Shown here piece after piece: positions 43,397-50,585 of a stretch of DNA of 64,000 nt (positions within the stretch are counted from its first letter, which is position 1; each line of letters begins with the position of its first letter). Below the pieces are notes generated by a model, which made no database searches, had not been told where the DNA came from, and worked only from the letters and a program-made list of their open reading frames with translations. This stretch comes from an uncultured Verrucomicrobiota bacterium (GTDB taxonomy: Bacteria > Verrucomicrobiota > Kiritimatiellia > CAIVKH01): positions 1 through 64,000 of the forward strand of contig CALMUP010000021.1 in assembly GCA_937872895.1 (NCBI GenBank), given 5' to 3'. Position numbers and translations under genes: made by a program.

Positions 43397-44250
43397 TGAA
43401 CACCCGATCGTCCAATCCCTGGAAGCCGCGCCGCGGCGATCGTCCAATCCCTGGACACTCTGCCGCGTGCGCCGTTGTCGTCCGCGCCCGCGCGCACGGC
43501 TTCACCCTCGTCGAACTGCTCGTCGTCGTCGCCATCCTCGCCCTGCTGGCCGGCCTCATCGCGCCTTCGCTCGCCGGAGCGCGCCGCGCTGCCGCCACCG
43601 CCGCCTGTGCCAGCAACCTCCGCCAGCTCGCCCTCGCCAACCACACCTATGCCGCCGGAAACGGGACCTTCGTCGCCGCCGCGTCCGACATCTGGAGCAG
43701 CAACCTCCAGCGCTGGCATGGTGCGCGCAGCAAGGCCAACCAGGCCTTCGACGCCGCGCGCGGCCCGCTCGCCGCCTACGTGGACGAGCGCGGCTGGATC
43801 AAGCAGTGTCCCGCCTTCCGCAATCCCGCCCCCGGCTTCGAGGCCGGATGCGGCGGCTATGGCTACAATGCCGCCGGTGTCGGCTCGCAAGCCTACCTGC
43901 TCGGCACCTACCAGGGTGCACACGCCGGCATGGCCCCGGAACAGATCGCCGATCCGGCCGGCACCGTGATGTTCGCCGACACCGCCTTTGCCGAGACGAA
44001 ACGCGGCATCACCCGGCTGCTCGAATACTCCTTCGCCGAGCCCTACCTGCTCATTGCCGACAACCGGCCGGTTGAGTCGTATCCCGCCATGCCCTCGCTG
44101 CACTTCCGCCACGACGGCCACGCCAACATTGCCTGGGCCGACGGCCACGTCTCCCGAGAACCGCTCGCCCATTCGCGCTCCACCACCCACCAGCGGCACC
44201 AGCTCGGCTGGTTCGGCCCTGCCGACAATTCGCGCTTCGATCCGTACTGA
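43396..44250 (+). CDS. Type II/IV pseudopilin-like protein (H-X9-DG type)
   Basis: The 284-residue protein has the prepilin peptidase motif G-FTLVELLVVVAILALLAGL, with cleavage after Gly35. The C-terminal motif HFRHDGHANIAWADGHV is typical of H-X9-DG pseudopilins abundant in Planctomycetes and Verrucomicrobia. The leader of 35 residues is unusually long and basic. Part of it is encoded by two copies of a 19-bp repeat, and no internal in-frame start shortens it. The start overlaps the stop of the propeller gene by 1 nt, so both are likely under the cobalamin riboswitch. It may be a minor pilin or a surface-exposed secreted protein. Confidence 0.85.
   Translation: MNTRSSNPWKPRRGDRPIPGHSAACAVVVRARAHGFTLVELLVVVAILALLAGLIAPSLAGARRAAATAACASNLRQLALANHTYAAGNGTFVAAASDIWSSNLQRWHGARSKANQAFDAARGPLAAYVDERGWIKQCPAFRNPAPGFEAGCGGYGYNAAGVGSQAYLLGTYQGAHAGMAPEQIADPAGTVMFADTAFAETKRGITRLLEYSFAEPYLLIADNRPVESYPAMPSLHFRHDGHANIAWADGHVSREPLAHSRSTTHQRHQLGWFGPADNSRFDPY
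43405..43455. repeat. Two 19-bp direct repeats inside the pseudopilin leader
   Basis: CGATCGTCCAATCCCTGGA occurs at 43405-43423 and 43437-43455. A similar GTCCAAT element is found upstream of the rlmL-like gene at 61945-61996, so this is probably a mobile or dispersed repeat that has entered a coding region. Confidence 0.75.
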
Positions 44251-44397
44251 ACCCGGCCGGCGCACCACAAAAATCGACGTCCTTTCAAGCTTGCCCCCAA
44301 CCGGTCGGATGCCTACATTGTCGGAGATTTTTCAACCAAACCGCACCTCCGGGTGTCGGTATAACGTATTACATCATGTTTTCAGGGAGACCGGGCC

Positions 44398-44622
44398 GTG
44401 GACGATTTAATCATGAGCGATCGTATTCAGATCGAGCGCAAGCAGTTCTTTTTTGATCTCAAGGAAAACCCGCGTGGCCGCTTCCTGCGGATCACCGAGG
44501 ATGTCGGCGGCCGGCGTGACACCATCATCATCCCGTCAACCGGGCTGGAACAGTTCCTGGAAGTGATCAGCCGGGCGATCAAGGTCAACCAGGAAGCCGG
44601 CGAAGTCATCGCTGCGGAATAA
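44398..44622 (+). CDS. PUR-alpha-like nucleic-acid-binding protein (DUF3276)
   Basis: A short 74-residue protein of the bacterial PUR family (ssDNA/RNA-binding PUR repeat). Visible family features are IERKQFFFDLKENPRGRFLRITE and IIPSTGLEQFLEVI. Homologues occur in Bacteroidetes, spirochaetes and PVC bacteria. GTG at 44398 is preceded at good spacing by AGGGAG, and an ATG at 44413 is an alternative start five codons later. The ECF sigma gene follows 52 bp downstream on the same strand. Confidence 0.87.
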   Translation: MDDLIMSDRIQIERKQFFFDLKENPRGRFLRITEDVGGRRDTIIIPSTGLEQFLEVISRAIKVNQEAGEVIAAE

Positions 44623-44674
44623 GGGATCGCCGATCCGGTGGGCGGTGGCGTGTCCGGGGAATGACGGGAGCATC

Positions 44675-45283
44675 ATGACACAACGGGAGCCTACACCGCC
44701 GGATCAGGCGGAGGACGCCAGCGACCGGGAGCTGGTTGCCCGCGCCCAGCAGCGGGATGCCGCCGCCTACGACGAGCTCGTCCGCCGCTACTACAAACGC
44801 ATCTACGCGCTGCTCTACAACATGACCTCCAACAAGGAGGATGCCGAGGACCTCATTCAGGACGTCTTCGTCAAGGCGTACGATGCCCTGCAGCGGTTCA
44901 AGGGCGACTCCTCGTTCTACACCTGGGTGTACCGCATCGCCGTCAACCGCGCGATCAACTACGTCAAGCGCCGCAACAAGCGCGCCGGCCTCAGCCTCGA
45001 CGACATGGACGGCGGGGTCGAGCGCGACAAGGCCTATGTCGAGCTTTCCTCGAAGGAATCCCCGTTCCGCGATGCCACCTTGTCGGAGCTGCAGGAAAAA
45101 TTGAACGAAGCCCTGCAGAAGCTGTCCGATAAACATCGAGCGGTCGTCGTCCTGCACGACATCCAGGGCGTCCCGCACGAGGAGATCTCGAAGATGCTCG
45201 GGGTTTCCTCGGGAACCGTGCGGTCGCGGTTGTTTTACGCACGGCAGCTCCTGCAGTCGGAACTAGCGGAATATGCGCCATGA
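44675..45283 (+). CDS. ECF RNA polymerase sigma factor (RpoE-like)
   Basis: A 202-residue sigma-70 family factor. Region 2 covers AAYDELVRRYYKRIYALLYN through DAEDLIQDVFVKAYDAL and FYTWVYRIAVNRAINYVKRR. Region 4 covers LSDKHRAVVVLHDIQGVPHE through LGVSSGTVRSRLFYARQLL. It directs polymerase to a stress or envelope regulon that cannot be read from sequence. ATG at 44675 follows GGGAGCATC. The next gene overlaps its stop and is a probable anti-sigma factor. Confidence 0.93.
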   Translation: MTQREPTPPDQAEDASDRELVARAQQRDAAAYDELVRRYYKRIYALLYNMTSNKEDAEDLIQDVFVKAYDALQRFKGDSSFYTWVYRIAVNRAINYVKRRNKRAGLSLDDMDGGVERDKAYVELSSKESPFRDATLSELQEKLNEALQKLSDKHRAVVVLHDIQGVPHEEISKMLGVSSGTVRSRLFYARQLLQSELAEYAP

Positions 45284-45867
45284 ATGAGAGTGAACTGAAG
45301 GTCTATTGCCTCGAACACGCCGGAGAAACCCTCCCCCCCGAAGCGCAGGCCCTCCTGCAACGCGACCCTGCCCTCCAGGCTGACGTCGCCCGCCTCGTCG
45401 CCGTGCGAAACCTCATCTCCCTGAAACGCTACGAGCAACCCGCCGATATCGCCATGGAGCGATGCCTGCGCGCGGTGAGCCAGCAGATCCGCCAGGAACC
45501 TGAAGGCTGGGTCTCCCGCCTCCGCACCTGGTTCACCATCGAGCATCCGGCCTTGGCCTACAGCACCGCCGCACTGGCCCTGGTCGCCGTCACCGCCCTC
45601 GTCTTCCCTCGTTCACCCGCAACGGCGCCGCTGGCCGCGCTGGATGAAAACGCCCCGGCTGAGGTGCTGCCCGAACCGGTGCTGCTCGCCGTGGAGGAAT
45701 CGGACGTGGCCGACATCGCCCCGACCATGGCCGCCGCCGAGGCCGCTTTCCCGAATTTCGACAAGCCGATCATTTTCCTGCGTAGCGAAAGCACGAACCT
45801 CCAACCCTCCGTACCGCGTATGCAGATTGGCCCTGGCCAGGTGGTCCCGGTCAACTTCGAGTATTGA
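45280..45867 (+). CDS. Probable membrane-bound anti-sigma factor
   Basis: The 195-residue protein has an N-terminal cytoplasmic domain, a single membrane helix near 87-107 (ALAYSTAALALVAVTALVF) and an acidic exported C-terminal region. It lacks a clear zinc-binding ZAS motif. Its identity rests on topology and on the ATGA overlap with the ECF sigma gene, the usual arrangement for sigma/anti-sigma pairs. The C-terminal part could sense the periplasm. Confidence 0.65.
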   Translation: MNESELKVYCLEHAGETLPPEAQALLQRDPALQADVARLVAVRNLISLKRYEQPADIAMERCLRAVSQQIRQEPEGWVSRLRTWFTIEHPALAYSTAALALVAVTALVFPRSPATAPLAALDENAPAEVLPEPVLLAVEESDVADIAPTMAAAEAAFPNFDKPIIFLRSESTNLQPSVPRMQIGPGQVVPVNFEY

Positions 45868-46009
45868 TAACGCAATCGCGCAATCGCGATACCTCATTCA
45901 GGGTAGTTGCTGGTGTTGACGTTTTCCCGCCCGCCGCCGCATCGTGCATCCGTCGGCTGAACCAAGGGGGTGGTCCTGCATCCCTGTAGCAGGACGCAAG
46001 GGGGATGGA

Positions 46010-46654
46010 ATGATGGAACGAACAATCTGGTTGTTGCGCCACGGGATGCGCCAGGACTTTGAGCAGGCGGACTGGTTTGACACCGCCGTGCGGCCGCACG
46101 ATCCCCCGCTCTCCGCCAACGGCCGCCAGCAAGCGCGCGATACCGGATGGTTCCTCAAGGCGCATGGCATCGAACGCATCTATTGCTCCCCGTTCCTGCG
46201 CACCGTCGATACCGCCGGCATCATCGCCGCAGAGCTGGACGTTCCGGTGTTCGTCGAGCACGGCTTGTGCGAAGTGCTCAAGGAGGGATGGTTTTCCGGC
46301 CCGCCCGATTACCTGGCTTCCCGCACCCTGCAACGCCGGTATGCCCATATTGACCCTCGTTACGAACCGTTGATCATGCCTTGTTATCCCGAGGATGAAG
46401 ATGCGGGCGAACTCGATGAACGTTGCCGCTGCGTCACGGAGTCACTGCTCGGGGAAACCTGGCAAACCACCCTGCTTGTTGGTCACGGCGCCTCCGTCGG
46501 CGGAATCGCCAAGGCCCTCGCTCCCGGCGTCGAACCCCTGCAGGTTGCCATGTGCGGCCTGCACCAGTTCGTTCTTCGTGACGGTGCATGGCAACTCGGT
46601 TACTCCGGCACCGGGCACCTTAGCATCACCGAAACCATCGAGCGGTTTCACTGA
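46010..46654 (+). CDS. Histidine phosphatase superfamily protein
   Basis: A 214-residue phosphoglycerate-mutase-like enzyme. The phosphohistidine motif is LLRHGMR (His near 10), followed by LSANGRQQARDTG, IYCSPFLRTVDTA and the second catalytic His in LVGHGASVGG. The substrate is unknown: it could be a phosphoprotein or sugar phosphate. Adjacent ATGs at 46010 and 46013 follow GGGGATGG. It converges on the PP-loop gene pair. Confidence 0.87.
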   Translation: MMERTIWLLRHGMRQDFEQADWFDTAVRPHDPPLSANGRQQARDTGWFLKAHGIERIYCSPFLRTVDTAGIIAAELDVPVFVEHGLCEVLKEGWFSGPPDYLASRTLQRRYAHIDPRYEPLIMPCYPEDEDAGELDERCRCVTESLLGETWQTTLLVGHGASVGGIAKALAPGVEPLQVAMCGLHQFVLRDGAWQLGYSGTGHLSITETIERFH

Positions 46655-46697
46655 TCCATCGCCACGCATACCCCTCGTTTGCTCGCCGCGTGAACCG

Positions 46698-48074
46698 TCA
46701 TCGCGCGGCGATCCGCCGGGCGGCACGGCCAGCCAGCGCAGCCGGCGCCTTCCACCAGTAGCGGCGGATAAACGCGGCCAGCTCCTCCGGCATGTGCCGG
46801 GTCAGTGCGGCAAGCAGGGCTCCCGGATTGCTCCGCCCGGTCGCCCCGATCAATTCCGCAGCATGATCGGCCAGCCACTGCGCGGTCAACGGATCGTGCG
46901 AAAGATCACGCGCCAACGCATCGGCGTGCGGCGGTGAAGTCCCGGCCTGGCAACGCGCCAGCGCCTGTGCCCAGGCCCGGATGATCGGATGGTCCGCCCG
47001 CCCGAGCGCCTGCGCCCGCTCGATGTTCTCGGTCGCGAACCACGCATGCAGCGGATTCAAGGGCTCGCTGGCGATACCCTCCGGCGACAGCGGTGAAGGG
47101 AAGGTCGGCGACCGGTCCAGCGCATCGGCCAGCCACAACGCGGTCATCGTGCGCAGGCACTTGTTGCAGCGACCGCAATTCAGTCCCGTCCGCGGCATGC
47201 GCCAGCACACCCGCAACCGCTCGCGCGCATAATCCCAGCGGGCCAGCTCGAAGATCTTGTCGATGCGCGGCGTGGTGGCCCCGTCGACCACGACCTCCAT
47301 CGCCTCGGTGGACAACAGCGGATCGGTCAGCACGTTCGTGCCGCACGGAACGAAATCCGAGTAGGTGTTGCTCGACGCGACCAGCATGCGGCCGACCGAT
47401 CCCTCGAGCAGGTACGCCGCCGCGCCAAGGGCGGCTCCGCACTGGTTGCCCCACCACACATACCGGTCGGTGAAGCAACGCAGGTTGGTCTGGAGCACCG
47501 CCAGCTCGCGGCGCAGTTCGGTGGCGATCGTTCGCAGGTAGTCCTCGACGACGAACCGGTGGTCGGTGCGCTCGAGATCGAGGTCATACCCGTGCAGCAT
47601 GACCAGCGTGGAAAGGTCGTTCAGGTGGTGACGCAGGGTGTGGAAACCGTCCACGCCGCCGGAGAAGAACGCCGCCGTACCGGGCGCGGCGACGATCGGC
47701 GATTCGGCCGCGCATGGTGCATCGATCGGAATAACCCGAAGCGAAGGGAACCAGGTGTGGAAGATCGATTGAAAGTCAACGAGGTTGTGCAGCAGGCGCC
47801 GCGATACCGGCGCCTCGACGCGCAGCGGCAGCCCCATCGCCATCGCCGGCAGCAGCACCGAGACCAGCGCGGTGTTGCCTTCGCCCGAGCGCAGGTGGAT
47901 CGGCAACGAACTCGTCCAGGTGATGGTTTGCAGCAGGCTGTCGCGGCCGCCCGGCCGCTTGAGCCAGACGTCGAACCGGTAGCCGTGATCGCCCCCCGGC
48001 GTCCGGTACAACGACGGGCCGGGAAGGAACAGGGAGCACCCCGGATCGGTCGGCGGGTGGAAGGTCGCGCTCAC
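46698..48074 (-). CDS. QueC-like PP-loop protein, single domain
   Basis: The 458-residue protein starts with GTG at 48074, overlapping the stop of the previous gene (GTGA). A beta-rich N-terminal part (1-125) precedes a PP-loop ATPase-like domain with FFSGGVDGFHTL (SGGVDG at 138-143), LVMLHGYDLD, and a zinc motif NCGRCNKCLRTM at 299-310 preceded by RVCW. QueC and related N-type ATP pyrophosphatases have the same order of SGGxDS loop and Cys cluster. The last Ser of SGGxDS is Gly here, so catalysis may be altered. It shares this design with both halves of the upstream gene. The C-terminal 100 residues are helical and carry no known motif. Confidence 0.65.
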   Translation of the reverse strand: MSATFHPPTDPGCSLFLPGPSLYRTPGGDHGYRFDVWLKRPGGRDSLLQTITWTSSLPIHLRSGEGNTALVSVLLPAMAMGLPLRVEAPVSRRLLHNLVDFQSIFHTWFPSLRVIPIDAPCAAESPIVAAPGTAAFFSGGVDGFHTLRHHLNDLSTLVMLHGYDLDLERTDHRFVVEDYLRTIATELRRELAVLQTNLRCFTDRYVWWGNQCGAALGAAAYLLEGSVGRMLVASSNTYSDFVPCGTNVLTDPLLSTEAMEVVVDGATTPRIDKIFELARWDYARERLRVCWRMPRTGLNCGRCNKCLRTMTALWLADALDRSPTFPSPLSPEGIASEPLNPLHAWFATENIERAQALGRADHPIIRAWAQALARCQAGTSPPHADALARDLSHDPLTAQWLADHAAELIGATGRSNPGALLAALTRHMPEELAAFIRRYWWKAPAALAGRAARRIAAR

Positions 48075-50515
48075 GTGGCCGGCCTCCGGAAACCGGACCG
48101 GCGCGCGATGGATTGCCGTACCAGCTTCGGCCACAGGTCGAGCACCGCCGCGTCGAGGCCGCCGCGGACCTCGCGCGGATCGGCCAGCGGCAAGGCCTGG
48201 TCGAGCAGGGCTTCGGCGTGATCGTGCACGAAGGCCGGCCAGGCCGGGGATGCCTTCCAGCGCGGGTAGGCGTCGGTGATCGATGGCAGCGGGCCCTTCG
48301 GCCAGACCGCGCGTGAGCGGAGGATCAGGGCCGTCAGCGCCTGTTGCAACACCGGATCGTCGCCACGTTCCTTCAGCGCTTGCAGCATGGCCAGGTGGTA
48401 CAGCACCCGGAATTCGCCCGCGCCGCTGCGTGGAATCGTCGTCGCGGCCAGCCGTGCGGGATCGAACGGCGTGTCGAAGGCGCATTGCGCGAGTTCGAGT
48501 GCCCCGCAGACCCGGAAGGCCGCCAGCGTGCGCAGGCATTTCTCGCACATCCCGCAATTGCGCCCGCCGCGGAAGCCCGACACCAGGCGGGCGGAACAGA
48601 CCTGCAGCAGCGGCAGCACCCAGGGATGGTGGCGGGCCAGCCACGCCGCCTTCTCGTGGCGAACCGTGTCCATGCCTTCATGGGTGATGCACATGGCGGC
48701 CGACCGCAGCAGGGGCTTCAGCAGAGGATGGTTCTTGGTCGTGACCAGGCACTGTTGCAGTTCCGTGTAAGTCAAGTCCGACCCCATCCTCAGTCCGGCG
48801 CACACCGGCTGGAGCAGGTGCGCCATGCCGTAGGGCGCGAAGGCATAAGTCTCATCCCACCGCCCACCGAGGTCGCGCACCAGCACCTGGCGCAGGTTCG
48901 TGTCGACCTCGATCAGGTCCACGCCTGCGCGGATGGCAGCCTCATGCAGCCATCCGCTGACCAAGGACCGGTAGTTCGGATCCGGTGTGATTTGGTCGAT
49001 GCCGTGGAGGTGCACGATGTACCGCGTCGTGTCCCGGTATTGCAGCAGCGTATACCACCCATCGATACCGCCGCCGAACGCCGCCGCCCATGGATGATCC
49101 GGCGGAGCGGGCGGAAGCGGTGGTTCCACCCGATTCGCACGGATGCGGATCGGGCGTAATCCTTCGAAGACCGGAAGAGTCGCGATGATCTGCTGGGCTT
49201 GATCGAGCCGGGCCAGCAGGTCCGAAGACACCGGGTCGCGCAGGTGCAGGTCTGAGCCGAGGCGCATCGCCTGCAGCAGGAACCACAGCGCGTGGGCGTC
49301 GCCGCAACGTGGCGGGGGCGTGGCCATCGGGAAGGCCACACGCAGCTCGGTGCGCACCGTGCTGTATTCCACCGGTGTGGTCAGGGAGACGCGCCCGGCT
49401 GCGGTGGTGATCCGCGTCGGGCCGATCTCCAGTGCCGGCGTGGTCACGGTGACCGGCAGCGGCGGGATCGCCGCCTCGGCGGCGAAGAGGGCGCGGGCCA
49501 CGCGGTCGTCGGTGCGGCCGGCCGCGCGGAAGGCCGCAGTCAATTCCGGGATGAAGATGCGGTCGGGCGATTCCGGGGCGAGGCGCGAGGTCAACTCGAT
49601 CAGCCGTTCCGGTTCAAACGGGCTGGCGAACGGCGCGGCGTCGGGCGGTGCGCCGGCCAGGTCCAGCGCGAACCGGGTGCGCAGGCATTTCGCGCAGTAG
49701 CCGCAATTGTAGGCGTTGCCGGTGTTCTGCCAGCAGACCCGGAGGTGGCGCAGCACGAACGGGTCGGCGGCGATTTCGCGGATCTTGTCCACCCGGCCGG
49801 TCTCGGCGTGGCGGTGGTGGACCTGCATCGTGCGGGTGCTCCAGAGCGGATCCAGTTCGGGGTGGGTGCCCCACGGGAATACCTGGTCGGTGCGGAACGA
49901 CGAGGCGATGAAGGCGCGGCCCAACGACGGCGCGAGCAGGTGGCTGACCGCCGCGAGGGCGGCCCCGTGGGTCTTTCCCCAGCCGAGGCAGGTATCGAAC
50001 AACGGACGCAGGTTCGAGGTCACCACCACCGCCTGCTTGCCGAAGTGATCCGCCACCTCGTGAAGCATGTCGATGGTCTGGCGGCACAGGTCCGTCTGTT
50101 CGGGTAACAGGTCGAACCCGATCACCAGCACCAGCGCATCGATCGCATCGCGGTCCCGCACCAGTGCGTGGAACGAGTCCACCCCGCCGGTGAAGAACAA
50201 GGCGGTGCGGGTGGAGGCGGGTCGGGGTGCGACGGCGGCCGTGGCGGCCGCCGGTTCGACCGACATGGGGGAAAGGGTCGGGAACCACGAGGCCAACGTG
50301 GCCATGATTCGTTCCGTGTTCGCGGCCAGGGGCGTGTCCAGCGGCGCGCTGAGCTGGAGCGGCAGCCGCTGGGCCATCGCCGGATACAGGAAGCAGCAGA
50401 ACTCCACCGCCGGCGAGGGCGCGGCCTCCGCACCCTCCACCGTGAACGTGATCGCCTCGACCGGCCGGTTCAGCGGGTGGGGGATGGGCAGGATCACGCG
50501 GTGCGGTGCGCTCAT
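48071..50515 (-). CDS. Tandem QueC-like PP-loop protein, two domains
   Basis: An 814-residue protein made of two similar halves. The first has FFTGGVDSFHAL (TGGVDS 109-114), LVIGFDLLPEQ and the Cys cluster NCGYCAKCLRT (271-277). The second has AFGGGIDGWYTL (GGGIDG 481-486), VHLHGIDQIT and NCGMCEKCLRT (654-660). Each half is preceded by a beta-rich region of about 100 residues. Only the first half keeps a full Asp-Ser end to the PP-loop. With the next gene this makes three repeats of the same unit. Such proteins adenylate a substrate in known families, but the substrate here is unknown. ATG at 50515 is supported by the family-like start MSAPHRVIL. Confidence 0.65.
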   Translation of the reverse strand: MSAPHRVILPIPHPLNRPVEAITFTVEGAEAAPSPAVEFCCFLYPAMAQRLPLQLSAPLDTPLAANTERIMATLASWFPTLSPMSVEPAAATAAVAPRPASTRTALFFTGGVDSFHALVRDRDAIDALVLVIGFDLLPEQTDLCRQTIDMLHEVADHFGKQAVVVTSNLRPLFDTCLGWGKTHGAALAAVSHLLAPSLGRAFIASSFRTDQVFPWGTHPELDPLWSTRTMQVHHRHAETGRVDKIREIAADPFVLRHLRVCWQNTGNAYNCGYCAKCLRTRFALDLAGAPPDAAPFASPFEPERLIELTSRLAPESPDRIFIPELTAAFRAAGRTDDRVARALFAAEAAIPPLPVTVTTPALEIGPTRITTAAGRVSLTTPVEYSTVRTELRVAFPMATPPPRCGDAHALWFLLQAMRLGSDLHLRDPVSSDLLARLDQAQQIIATLPVFEGLRPIRIRANRVEPPLPPAPPDHPWAAAFGGGIDGWYTLLQYRDTTRYIVHLHGIDQITPDPNYRSLVSGWLHEAAIRAGVDLIEVDTNLRQVLVRDLGGRWDETYAFAPYGMAHLLQPVCAGLRMGSDLTYTELQQCLVTTKNHPLLKPLLRSAAMCITHEGMDTVRHEKAAWLARHHPWVLPLLQVCSARLVSGFRGGRNCGMCEKCLRTLAAFRVCGALELAQCAFDTPFDPARLAATTIPRSGAGEFRVLYHLAMLQALKERGDDPVLQQALTALILRSRAVWPKGPLPSITDAYPRWKASPAWPAFVHDHAEALLDQALPLADPREVRGGLDAAVLDLWPKLVRQSIARRSGFRRPAT

Positions 50516-50585
50516 GGGAACCACAACACTGCCCGTCCCCGCCCACCGCGTCAAGCCATCCGCCACCCGCGTCGCGTGCGGTTCC

